Below the pieces are notes generated by a model that saw only the letters and a program-made list of their open reading frames with translations, did not search any database and had not been told where the DNA came from. Position numbers and translations under genes: made by a program. A stretch of DNA of 64,000 bases, taken from positions 124,001 to 188,000 of the forward strand of contig OZ248407.1 in assembly GCA_965234325.1 (NCBI GenBank), in the 5' to 3' direction. The number at the start of each line of letters is the position of its first letter. Position 1 is the stretch's first letter. Below are positions 41,615 to 49,419 of the stretch, one piece after another. This DNA comes from Limnohabitans kasalickyi (lineage in GTDB: Bacteria > Pseudomonadota > Gammaproteobacteria > Burkholderiales > Burkholderiaceae_C).

Positions 41615-42949
41615 TTAATGCGCTTGCAGCACCCGCACGCGCCCCACATCAAACTCGGTCACATTCGCGCCCGTGTTGCCCCATTGCTGGCGAATGTGGG
41701 TCAGCACATCGGCCATGTCGCGGTCGCTGAGGGTGAGCACAAAGGGCGGCATGCCAAAGGGCTGCGATTGCACATGGGTGACGGGCGAGAAGCCGCCGTA
41801 AGTGAGGTTTTGAACCAAGTTGCTGAGTTGCGGCATCACCACGGCGCGGTTACCCGCGAGCGGCGGATAGGCCATGGCGCGTGTGCCATCGGCCAGCGCA
41901 ATCGCCTGCCCTTGGCCTTGATCGCCGTGACATTGCGCACATTGGTCTTTGTAAATGGCAGCGCCATTTTGAGCGCTGCGCAGGCTGACTTTGCGCGAAA
42001 GCACAGGCGCGTCCGGTTCGCTGGGTTCACGCGCGGCCACTTGCGCACGCGCTTGCAAATAGGTGGCCATGGCCTGCAAATCGGCCTCGGTCAAATGCTG
42101 CGTGCTGTTTTGCACAACTTCCCCCATGGGGCCGTTCACCCACGCTTTAGGGGCACTGCCGGTTCTCAGCAAGCGCACGATATCGGCCAACGGGGTGGTG
42201 GCCAATCCAGTTTCTTGGGCGTTCAACAACGACGGCGCGTACCAATTGGCACCGGGCATTAAGCCACCGCTCAGGTCGTCCAACTCGCCGCTGGCACCCA
42301 AGCTGTCGCGCGCGCTGTGGCAAGCCGCGCAGTGCCCCAAGCCTTGCACCAAGTAAGCCCCGCGGTTCCACGTGGGTGATTGCTGAGCGTCGGCCTTGAA
42401 GGTGGCGGGCTTGAAATACAAGCTGCGCCACACCGCAAACGCGGGCTGCGTGCCAAACGGCCAGCGCAGCGCGTGCTCGGGCACGGCGTTGGCCACGGGT
42501 GCCAAACTTTGAAAGTAGGCAAACAGCGCATCGGCATCTGCACGGGTCACCAAGCTGGTGTGGTTATAGGGAAATGCAGGTGCCAGCAAGCGACCGTCTT
42601 TGGAGCGTCCATGGTGCAAGGCGCGCCAAAAATGCTGCGCGTTCCACGTGCCCAAACCGGTCTGTAAATCGGGGGTCAAGTTGCTGGCGTAGACCTTGCC
42701 GAATGGGGTGCCCAACACGCGGCCTCCCGCAAAGGGCGCTTGCCCTGGGGCGGTGTGACACGACACACAATTGCCAGCGCGCGCCAAGTAAGCGCCTTGC
42801 GCTATGCGGTCTGACTGCCCTTGTGTCGGGTCAGCAGATACCGCCACCGCCTCATCGCGTGTGTCCACACCATCGGCGAAGTTGTCCCACACCACCCAAG
42901 CGGCAAGGGTCACACACACCGCCAACAACACAATCCATGCGCGCTTCAT
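41615..42949 (-). CDS. Triheme cytochrome c (alcohol/gluconate dehydrogenase subunit type)
   Basis: 444 residues. An N-terminal signal anchor (MKRAWIVLLAVCVTLAAWVVW) is followed by three heme-binding sites: CVSCH at 61-65, CAACH at 207-211 and CAQCH at 337-341. The layout is that of the cytochrome subunit of membrane-bound dehydrogenases, which pass electrons to ubiquinone or an oxidase; no dehydrogenase subunit is adjacent. The start ATG overlaps the stop of the diheme cytochrome gene (ATGA), so the two are coupled and may form one electron-transfer unit. Confidence 0.88.
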   Translation of the reverse strand: MKRAWIVLLAVCVTLAAWVVWDNFADGVDTRDEAVAVSADPTQGQSDRIAQGAYLARAGNCVSCHTAPGQAPFAGGRVLGTPFGKVYASNLTPDLQTGLGTWNAQHFWRALHHGRSKDGRLLAPAFPYNHTSLVTRADADALFAYFQSLAPVANAVPEHALRWPFGTQPAFAVWRSLYFKPATFKADAQQSPTWNRGAYLVQGLGHCAACHSARDSLGASGELDDLSGGLMPGANWYAPSLLNAQETGLATTPLADIVRLLRTGSAPKAWVNGPMGEVVQNSTQHLTEADLQAMATYLQARAQVAAREPSEPDAPVLSRKVSLRSAQNGAAIYKDQCAQCHGDQGQGQAIALADGTRAMAYPPLAGNRAVVMPQLSNLVQNLTYGGFSPVTHVQSQPFGMPPFVLTLSDRDMADVLTHIRQQWGNTGANVTEFDVGRVRVLQAH

Positions 42950-43692
42950 GGCTGGGCTCCCTTCAGAGGCGCACTTCCGCAGGTCCAACTGGCTTGGGTG
43001 ATCAAATCGCCTGAGACGGGGCGTTGTGTCCAGCTTGCGCGTAGGGTGGTCAAAGTCACCGGGGAGGTATCGGCAGGCAAGGGCTGGCGTGCCAAATACT
43101 GTGCGACAGCCATCAAGTCGTCAGAGTTCAAGCGCTTCACCACTTGCGCCATGCAGTCGGGTGCGTGGGCACGGCGTTGGCCGGATTGCCAAGCACCGAG
43201 TTGGCCGTTCAGGTAATCCAGCGGCAGGCCCAACAGGCCGGGCACGTTGGGTGCAACGCCGGTCAGTTGCGCGCCGTGGCACGACGCACAGGCAGGCACG
43301 CCACGCGCGGCATCGCCCTCCAAAGTCAGCGCGCGGCCACGCGCCAGCAAAGCGGGGGGGACACTGGTTGCACTCAAGGTGGGGGCGGGGTAAGGCACTT
43401 TGAGGCCGGAGAAATACTGGGCCATGTCGCGCAAGTAGGCCTCGGGCAAGGGATCGATCAAGCGCGCCATCAAGTCGTACTGGCGGCGGCCTTGCTGAAA
43501 GTTTTGCAGCTGGTTGAACAAATACCCCGCTGGCTTGCCCGCCAAACGAGGGTAATAGCCGTCGGGCCCTGCCTTGCCCTGCTCGCCATGGCAGTAGGTG
43601 CAGGCCCGTGTGCGCTCGGCCATGCTGGTGTCAAACGCCTGCACGGCGGTGCTCATCAAGCCGCAAAGAGCGGCAAACCAAATCAATTTCAT
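42946..43692 (-). CDS. Diheme cytochrome c (c4-like)
   Basis: 248 residues with a signal peptide (MKLIWFAALCGLMSTAVQA) and two heme motifs, CTYCH at 31-35 and CASCH at 135-139, one per domain, as in cytochrome c4. YYPRLAGKPAGYLFNQLQNFQQGRR is the typical c4 segment after the first heme. It is the first gene of the block running down to the copper proteins. A perfect FNR-type box lies about 120 bases upstream, shared with the divergent DksA-like gene. Confidence 0.88.
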   Translation of the reverse strand: MKLIWFAALCGLMSTAVQAFDTSMAERTRACTYCHGEQGKAGPDGYYPRLAGKPAGYLFNQLQNFQQGRRQYDLMARLIDPLPEAYLRDMAQYFSGLKVPYPAPTLSATSVPPALLARGRALTLEGDAARGVPACASCHGAQLTGVAPNVPGLLGLPLDYLNGQLGAWQSGQRRAHAPDCMAQVVKRLNSDDLMAVAQYLARQPLPADTSPVTLTTLRASWTQRPVSGDLITQASWTCGSAPLKGAQP

Positions 43693-43806
43693 GCCCCTAT
43701 TCTTTCAGATGACGACGCTGCCAAACAACGAGATGGACATAGCGGCCTCACACGCATGCGCTTTTGACGAACGCGGGACAGATCTATCAAGTTGATCGCA
43801 GATGTG

Positions 43807-43820
43807 TTGATTTGCATCAA
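43807..43820. promoter_or_regulatory. FNR/ANR-type binding site
   Basis: TTGAT-TTGC-ATCAA matches the FNR consensus TTGAT-N4-ATCAA at all ten specified positions. It lies 51 bases upstream of the DksA-like ATG and 115 bases upstream of the diheme cytochrome c start on the other strand. The -10 elements on either side are weak, consistent with an activator-dependent promoter. Confidence 0.75.
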
Positions 43821-43871
43821 GTGCGTCTAAGGTATTGCGCAGATCATCAAGCGACCAACCAAGGAGCTTTG

Positions 43872-44246
43872 ATGGACCCCACCGAAATGAACCGCATCCA
43901 ACGCACGCTCGAAGCGTTACGCACGCAAGTTTTGGCACGCATTGCAGAACAGCGTGGTGGCTTACACAGCCGCGCCGAGGTGGCCGCTGAACAATTTGCG
44001 CCCACGCAAGACTCCCATGCCCAAACCATCACCCAGCACGACATCGCACTGGCCTTGAGCGAACACGAAACCTTGGCACTCGCCCAGATCGACGACGCCC
44101 TGCAGCGCTTGGCCGCAGGCACCTATGGCATCTGCACGGCATGCAACCAACCGATGACTGTCGCGCGCTTGCAAGCCTGGCCTGAGGCGGCACGTTGCAT
44201 TTGCTGCCAAGAAGCCCAAGAAAAAGCGCCACCACACCGAACTTAA
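43872..44246 (+). CDS. DksA/TraR-family zinc finger protein
   Basis: 124 residues from MDPTEMNRIQRTLEALR, chosen because AAGGAG lies just upstream; the longer frame starts with a non-ATG codon. A helical N-terminal hairpin (about 1-80) precedes a four-cysteine zinc finger, C88-x2-C91 and C109-x2-C112. The coiled-coil tip reads PTQDSHAQTITQ and lacks the DxxDxA motif that DksA needs for transcription control, so it may be a divergent paralogue. It is followed 15 bases later by the translational-machinery-type gene, and the FNR-type box is upstream. Confidence 0.85.
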   Translation: MDPTEMNRIQRTLEALRTQVLARIAEQRGGLHSRAEVAAEQFAPTQDSHAQTITQHDIALALSEHETLALAQIDDALQRLAAGTYGICTACNQPMTVARLQAWPEAARCICCQEAQEKAPPHRT

Positions 44247-44261
44247 ACCCGAAAGCTTTAC

Positions 44262-44630
44262 ATGACCACTTTTCACGCCATCGTTTGGATGGATTACCAA
44301 GAAGCCCATGTGCTGATGTTTGACCGCGAACACGCCGAGGCCCAACGCGTCAAATCGCGCAGCCACCACAAACACCAAGGCAAGCCGCTAGACACCCCCG
44401 TTTTTTATGCAGCCATTGCCAAAGCCTTGGTGGGCACGTACGAGGTGTTGTTGACGGGCCCTGGGTTGGCGCGCAACGAATTTCGAGATTGGTGCAAACA
44501 GCACCACACGGGCCTGTATGTGGTCGACAGCGTGGCCAGCGACCATCCCACCGACGCCCAAGTGGTGGCGATGGCGCGTCAGTACTTTAAAAAGTTCGAT
44601 GGCATGGCGGGGAACACGATCACGCAATAA
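44262..44630 (+). CDS. Small 'translational machinery protein' family member
   Basis: 122 residues. MTTFHAIVWMDYQEAHVLMFDREHAEA, a His-rich segment (SRSHHKHQ) and YEVLLTGPGLARNEFRDWCKQHH resemble a proteobacterial family usually annotated as translational machinery protein, related to eRF1/Pelota-type domains; this is from memory of the family and not verified. It lies 15 bases after the DksA-like gene and probably shares the FNR-controlled transcript, suggesting a role in translation under low oxygen (inference). Confidence 0.6.
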   Translation: MTTFHAIVWMDYQEAHVLMFDREHAEAQRVKSRSHHKHQGKPLDTPVFYAAIAKALVGTYEVLLTGPGLARNEFRDWCKQHHTGLYVVDSVASDHPTDAQVVAMARQYFKKFDGMAGNTITQ

Positions 44631-44659
44631 ACCCTACGCTGACGAGGCCAAGGGCTGCT

Positions 44660-45085
44660 ATGCTTTTGGGTATGCGCAGCCTATTTCATTTCGCCTTCAA
44701 CGTCACTGATCTCAACACCGCACGCCATTTTTATGGCGACTTGCTGGGCTGCACCGAGGGTCGCAGCACGGACACATGGGTGGACTTTGACTTTTATGAC
44801 CACCAAATCTCGCTGCACTTGGGCGAGCCTTTGAAAACCCAAAACACAGGCCGCGTCGACGGCAAATTGGTGCCCATGCCGCACTTTGGTTTGGCGCTCA
44901 ACTTGGTCGACTGGCAGGCCATGGCCGAGCGCCTCAAAGCGGCGGGCACCGTCTTTGTTTTAGAACCGCATTTGCGCTTTGCCGGTCAGCCCGGCGAGCA
45001 GTGGACCATGTTCTTTTTAGACCCCTTCGGCAACCCCTTAGAGATCAAAGGGTTTGCCGACTTGGCGACCATTTACGGCGCCTAA
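44660..45085 (+). CDS. VOC (glyoxalase-fold) family protein
   Basis: 141 residues. FHFAFNVTDLNTARHFYGDLLGCTEGRSTDTWVDFDFYDHQISLHLG and WTMFFLDPFGNPLEIKGF form the paired beta-alpha-beta modules of the vicinal oxygen chelate fold, with His and Glu at metal-ligand positions. Members include lyases and dioxygenases, so the reaction is unknown. AAGGG precedes the first ATG; a second ATG four codons later (MRSLFHF) is also possible. Confidence 0.85.
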   Translation: MLLGMRSLFHFAFNVTDLNTARHFYGDLLGCTEGRSTDTWVDFDFYDHQISLHLGEPLKTQNTGRVDGKLVPMPHFGLALNLVDWQAMAERLKAAGTVFVLEPHLRFAGQPGEQWTMFFLDPFGNPLEIKGFADLATIYGA

Positions 45086-45129
45086 AACACGCAGCGATCA
45101 GGGCTCGCCCCTGACACTTCCACCTTAAA

Positions 45130-46140
45130 TTACGCCTCTAGTTGGACGATCTTCTGGTCGATCGCGCCAAACACGGTTTGGCCGTCTTTGCCTTTGACTT
45201 CAATGCGAATGGTGTCGCCAAATTTCATGAAATCGGTGCTGGGCTTGCCGTCCAAAATGGTTTCGATGGCCCGCTTTTCCGCGATGCAGCTGTAGCCTTT
45301 GGGCCAATCTTTTTTACCCTTGACCTCGACACCTTGGTTGCTGACCGTGCCGCTGCCAATGATGGAGCCGGCTCGCACGTTGCGCGTTTTGCACACATGG
45401 GCAATCAGCTGGCCAAAGTGAAACGTCATGTCGGGCCCTGCATCACACATGCCCACTTTGCGGCCATTCCATGTGGACTGCACGGTGAGATGCAAACGGC
45501 CTTTGTCCCACGCTTCGCCCAGCTCGTCGAGCGTCACCGCCACGGGGCTGAATGCGGTGGCGGGCTTGCTTTGCACAAAGCCAAAACCTTTGCCCAACTC
45601 ATCGGGAATCAGGTTGCGCAACGACACATCGTTGGCCAGCATGACCAAACGGATGCGCCCCAGCGCTTGCTCGGGCGTAGCGCGCATGGGCACGTCGCCC
45701 GTGATCACCGCCACTTCGGCCTCGAAGTCGATGCCGTAGGCTTCGCTGGCGCACACCACATCGTCTTTGGGGCCTAGAAAGTCGTCGCTGCCGCCTTGGT
45801 ACATCAAGGGGTCGGTGTAAAAGCTGGCGGGCACTTCCGCTTTGCGCGCGGCACGCACCAACTCCACATGGTTGATGTAGGCTGAGCCATCGGCCCACTG
45901 GTAAGCGCGGGGCAGCGGCGCCATGCACAGCGCGGGGTCGAACGGGAAAGCGTGACGGGCTTTGCCGTGGTTCAAGGTGTCGTACAGGTCTTGCAGCTGG
46001 GGGGCTAGAAAGTCCCAGTCGTCCAAGACTTGTTGCAGGCGCGTGGCGATGCCCGTCGCATAATGCGCGGTGCTCAAATCACGCGACACCACCACAAGTT
46101 GGCCGTCGCGTGATCCGTCTTTGTAGGTGGCCAGTTTCAT
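45130..46140 (-). CDS. Fumarylacetoacetate hydrolase family protein
   Basis: 336 residues. The N-terminal cap (MKLATYKDGSRDGQLVVVSRDLSTAHYA) and the catalytic beta-roll with DFEAEVAVITGDVP and AGSIIGSGTVSNQG match fumarylacetoacetases and related C-C bond hydrolases or decarboxylases of aromatic ring cleavage. The neighbouring divergent IclR regulator fits an aromatic-acid pathway. It is a plausible fumarylacetoacetase, but I cannot decide between that and other members. Confidence 0.87.
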   Translation of the reverse strand: MKLATYKDGSRDGQLVVVSRDLSTAHYATGIATRLQQVLDDWDFLAPQLQDLYDTLNHGKARHAFPFDPALCMAPLPRAYQWADGSAYINHVELVRAARKAEVPASFYTDPLMYQGGSDDFLGPKDDVVCASEAYGIDFEAEVAVITGDVPMRATPEQALGRIRLVMLANDVSLRNLIPDELGKGFGFVQSKPATAFSPVAVTLDELGEAWDKGRLHLTVQSTWNGRKVGMCDAGPDMTFHFGQLIAHVCKTRNVRAGSIIGSGTVSNQGVEVKGKKDWPKGYSCIAEKRAIETILDGKPSTDFMKFGDTIRIEVKGKDGQTVFGAIDQKIVQLEA

Positions 46141-46177
46141 GGGTGTTGTCCTCAGGCAAAATTACGCATTGATGAAT

Positions 46178-46192
46178 TGATTTACTTAATCA
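46178..46192. promoter_or_regulatory. Inverted repeat between the FAH gene and iclR
   Basis: TGATT-TACTT-AATCA lies in the 80-base divergent gap, 37 bases from the FAH gene start and 28 bases from the IclR start. It is a candidate operator for the IclR-type protein. Confidence 0.45.
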
Positions 46193-46220
46193 TAATTCCA
46201 AATTCAACCTTGAGGCTTTT

Positions 46221-46997
46221 ATGAAAGAACGGGCAGGCATTCAATCCGTCGAAGTCGGCTTTTCACTGCTCGACGTGCTGGCCAAAGCTGAGGGCCCGTT
46301 GATGTTGCGCGATTTGGCAGCTGCGGCCCAAATGAGCGCCGCCAAAGCCCACCGTTACTTGGTGAGTTTTCAGCGTTTGGGGTTGGTACAGCAAGACGGG
46401 GCCAGCACACGCTACGACTTAGGCCCAGCAGCGCTTCAACTGGGCCTGGCCTCGTTGTCGCGCCTCGACCCCGTCAAATTGGCGCGCGAGCGGATGCCCG
46501 CCTTGATGACGCAAATCGGCCACACCGTGGCGTTGGCCGTGTGGGGCAACCAAGGCCCCACCATCATCCACTGGCAAGAGTCGCCGCACGCGATGACGAT
46601 TTTGCGTTTGGGCGACGTGATGCCCTTGCTCACCTCGGCCACAGGTCGCTGTTTTGCCGCCTACATGCCGAAAGACCTGACGGGACCGATGCTGAAAACC
46701 GAAATCGCCAACGCGCAAAAAATGAAACGCCACGATGTGCCCACGTCCCAAGCCGAGGCCAAAGCCATGTTCGACGAGGTGCGTCAACGGGGCATCGCCC
46801 GCGTGGTCGATGCACTGCTGCCGGGCGTGGTGGGCTTTTGTGCGCCCGTATTTGACTCGGACGGGCACTTGGTGCTGGGCATGGTGTCGCTCGGCCCCGC
46901 TTCCAACTTTGAGACCGATTGGGACGGCGCGCCCGCCCAAGCATTGCGCCAAGCCGCGCAAGCGCTGTCCGCCGAATTAGGGCATCACGCGGCTTGA
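46221..46997 (+). CDS. IclR family transcriptional regulator
   Basis: 258 residues with an N-terminal winged helix (VEVGFSLLDVLAKAEGPLMLRDLAAAAQMSAAKAHRYLVSFQRLGLVQQ) and a C-terminal IclR effector domain (GHTVALAVWGNQGPTIIHW, GRCFAAYMP). It is divergent from the fumarylacetoacetate-hydrolase-type gene with an inverted repeat between, so it most likely regulates that gene in response to an aromatic intermediate. Confidence 0.9.
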   Translation: MKERAGIQSVEVGFSLLDVLAKAEGPLMLRDLAAAAQMSAAKAHRYLVSFQRLGLVQQDGASTRYDLGPAALQLGLASLSRLDPVKLARERMPALMTQIGHTVALAVWGNQGPTIIHWQESPHAMTILRLGDVMPLLTSATGRCFAAYMPKDLTGPMLKTEIANAQKMKRHDVPTSQAEAKAMFDEVRQRGIARVVDALLPGVVGFCAPVFDSDGHLVLGMVSLGPASNFETDWDGAPAQALRQAAQALSAELGHHAA

Positions 46998-47016
46998 TAC
47001 GCGGATTCATGCCACC

Positions 47017-48156
47017 GTGTTGACCACGCCCACCTACCCCTACCTCAAGCGCTCACACGCGACCCTGCTGGTGCTGGCTGTGGTTTTTGTTCACTGGTGG
47101 CTGCTCGCAGGCGCACCGCTGTGGTGGTCACCCGAAAAGCGGCAAACCCTGCGCCCCCAAGCCATGGTGACACGCACCATCGAGACCAGCACGCCACGCG
47201 CTGCACAAGTGCCAACCGTGAAGCCCAACCGAGCGGTGCGCACACCGACCGATCTGCCCAAACCAGCGCCAGACCCGATCGACCCCAAAGAACAAAACAC
47301 GTCACCAGAGCACAACACCACGACGCCGAACCCAGCGTCAACGGCGCCCGCGAAGCCAGACACGCAGCCCTTGGCCGCACCTCAAGAACTGGCCGACTTG
47401 ACCGCCCCCGTTGCCCTCCCCGCCCGAAGCGCCTCCGCCGTCGATTTGCCGCCTTTTAAACGTGCTGCACCTGATGCACCCGACGCCTCCAACTTGACGG
47501 TGACCACCAGCTTCAAAGCCCCAGCCTCCGCCGTGCTGAGCTACAAAATGCAAGGCCAAGCCAAAGGGCTCACTTACTGGGCCAATGGCGAGTTGCTGTG
47601 GCAGCAAGACGGCCAGCGCTACGACGCTCGTTTGGAGGTGAGTGCGTTTTTGGTGGGCTCGCGCACGCAAACCAGCACCGGCACCTTAGGGCCGGAGGGT
47701 TTGATGCCAACACGCTTTGGCGACAAAACACGCAGCGAGTTAGCGGCGCATTTTCAGCGTGACAAAAACATCATCAGCTTCAGCGCCAACTCGCCCAGCG
47801 TCCCCCTGCTCAAAGGCGCGCAAGACCGCTTGAGCGTGATCATCCAGCTAGGCGCGTTGCTGGCGGGCGACCCTGAGCGGTATCCGACGGGCACCATGCT
47901 GTCCTTTCAGACGGCCTCGCAGCGCGAGGCGGAGGTGTGGCAATTCAGTGTGGAAAAAGAAGAAATGCTGCCATTGCCCTATGGCAATGTGATGACCGTC
48001 AAGCTCAACCGCAGTCCGCGCCGCGAGTTTGACCAACGTATTGAGGTGTGGCTGGCCCCCGAATTGGGCTATTTGCCCGTGCGCCTGCGCGTCACCAACG
48101 CCAACGGCGACTGGATTGACCAAGCGCTGAAAAGTGTTGAAAAGCCCACGCCTTGA
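47017..48156 (+). CDS. DUF3108 domain protein with N-terminal anchor
   Basis: 379 residues from a GTG. One N-terminal membrane segment (about 14-32, ATLLVLAVVFVHWWLLAG), a long Pro/Thr/Ala-rich linker (about 50-140), then a DUF3108 beta domain (about 165-379, SYKMQGQAKGLTYWANGELLWQQDGQRYDARLEVSAF, ending EVWLAPELGYLPVRLRVTNANG). The anchor-plus-linker layout suggests a periplasm-facing protein spanning towards the cell wall. Function unknown. It stands alone, 19 bases after iclR. Confidence 0.8.
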   Translation: MLTTPTYPYLKRSHATLLVLAVVFVHWWLLAGAPLWWSPEKRQTLRPQAMVTRTIETSTPRAAQVPTVKPNRAVRTPTDLPKPAPDPIDPKEQNTSPEHNTTTPNPASTAPAKPDTQPLAAPQELADLTAPVALPARSASAVDLPPFKRAAPDAPDASNLTVTTSFKAPASAVLSYKMQGQAKGLTYWANGELLWQQDGQRYDARLEVSAFLVGSRTQTSTGTLGPEGLMPTRFGDKTRSELAAHFQRDKNIISFSANSPSVPLLKGAQDRLSVIIQLGALLAGDPERYPTGTMLSFQTASQREAEVWQFSVEKEEMLPLPYGNVMTVKLNRSPRREFDQRIEVWLAPELGYLPVRLRVTNANGDWIDQALKSVEKPTP

Positions 48157-48215
48157 ATTTGCACGTTTGAATCCGATATCCTAGGGGTGTGATTTGATTT
48201 CTCGAAAGACCCGCC

Positions 48216-48497
48216 ATGGACATGCTCTACAACTCTGACACCTACTCCGTGATGCATCTGCAGGTGCAAGACGAGGCGCTGGTGCCTGTTCGCCCTGACG
48301 TGCCTGTGTTGGCGCGCCACGGCTTTGAGATTGTGGACAAGCGCACGGGCAAGGAGTTGTTCTTAGAAGGCTCATGGGCCGAACAGTTCCAAGCCCACCT
48401 GCGGGCATGGCAAGAAAACTCGCCCACCCAAGAAGAGGTGGAAGACACCTTGGCGGGCTATGCCGAGTTGGCACAAAACCGGGTGCTGGTGCATTGA
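48216..48497 (+). CDS. DUF3567 family protein
   Basis: 93 residues. MDMLYNSDTYSVMHLQ and ARHGFEIVDKRTGKELFLEGSWAEQFQAHLRAWQENSPTQEEVEDTLAGY are typical of the small DUF3567 family of betaproteobacteria, function unknown, cytosolic, mostly acidic. A terminator follows 22 bases after its stop, so the gene is monocistronic. Confidence 0.8.
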   Translation: MDMLYNSDTYSVMHLQVQDEALVPVRPDVPVLARHGFEIVDKRTGKELFLEGSWAEQFQAHLRAWQENSPTQEEVEDTLAGYAELAQNRVLVH

Positions 48498-48519
48498 GGC
48501 TTTTCACCATCCATGACTA

Positions 48520-48545
48520 GGGGCGCTTTGAGCGCCCCTTTTTCA
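48520..48545 (+). terminator. Rho-independent terminator after the DUF3567 gene
   Basis: GGGGCGCT and AGCGCCCC pair across a three-base loop, followed by T5. Confidence 0.88.
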
Positions 48546-48573
48546 TGCACACGCCAAATCTACAATCGACGGC

Positions 48574-49419
48574 ATGACCGCTTACATCCTGAATTTGTCT
48601 TGCCCTGATCGTCAGGGCATCGTGCACGCCGTTTCTGGCTTTTTGTTGGAACGCCAAGGCAACATCGAAGAAGCCGCCCAGTACAACGACCCCGACACGG
48701 GTCTGTTCTTCATGCGCGTGCAATTTGCCTGCAGCGCGGTGGGTCAAGCCGATTTACGCACCCAACTGGCCACCCTTGCTGAGACCTTCGGCATGAAATG
48801 GACCCTGCACGACACCACCCAGCCCATGCGCACGGTGTTGATGGTCAGCAAAGAGGGCCATTGCCTGAACGACCTGCTGTTCCGCTGGAAAAGCGGGTTG
48901 CTGCCTTTGGACATTCGCGCCATTGTCAGCAACCACCGGGAGTTCTACCAACTCGCGGCCAGCTACAACGTGCCGTTTCACCACATCCCCGTCACGGCGG
49001 CCACCAAAGCTCAGGCAGAAGCCAAGCAGTTCGAGATCATCGAGTCTGAGGGTGCGGAGCTGGTGGTTCTGGCGCGTTACATGCAAATCTTGAGCGATGA
49101 CTTGTGCAAAAAGTTGGCCGGTCGCGCCATCAACATTCACCACAGCTTTTTGCCCAGCTTCAAAGGTGCCAAGCCCTACTACCAAGCGCACGACCGCGGC
49201 GTGAAACTGATTGGCGCCACCGCCCATTACGTCACCGCAGACTTGGACGAAGGCCCCATCATTGAGCAAGACGTGGCCCGCGTGGATCACAGCAAAACCG
49301 TGGAAGACTTCACCGCCCAAGGCCGGGATACCGAGAGCCAAGTGCTGGCCCGCGCCGTCAAGTGGCACAGCGAACACCGCGTGCTGATCAACGGTCACAA
49401 GACCGTAATCTTTAAATGA
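48574..49419 (+). CDS. purU: Formyltetrahydrofolate deformylase
   Basis: 281 residues. The N-terminal ACT domain (AYILNLSCPDRQGIVHAVSGFLLERQGNI) is followed by a formyltransferase-fold domain with the catalytic NIHHSFLPSFKGAKPY and ATAHYVTADLDEGPIIEQD. PurU releases formate from 10-formyl-THF for purine synthesis and one-carbon balance. Its TGA overlaps the next gene's ATG. Confidence 0.94.
   Translation: MTAYILNLSCPDRQGIVHAVSGFLLERQGNIEEAAQYNDPDTGLFFMRVQFACSAVGQADLRTQLATLAETFGMKWTLHDTTQPMRTVLMVSKEGHCLNDLLFRWKSGLLPLDIRAIVSNHREFYQLAASYNVPFHHIPVTAATKAQAEAKQFEIIESEGAELVVLARYMQILSDDLCKKLAGRAINIHHSFLPSFKGAKPYYQAHDRGVKLIGATAHYVTADLDEGPIIEQDVARVDHSKTVEDFTAQGRDTESQVLARAVKWHSEHRVLINGHKTVIFK

Noticed and set aside
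43789..43806. A second FNR-like half site (TTGATCGCAGATG) next to the perfect box
   Set aside because: Only the left half matches; spacing and right half do not fit TTGAT-N4-ATCAA.
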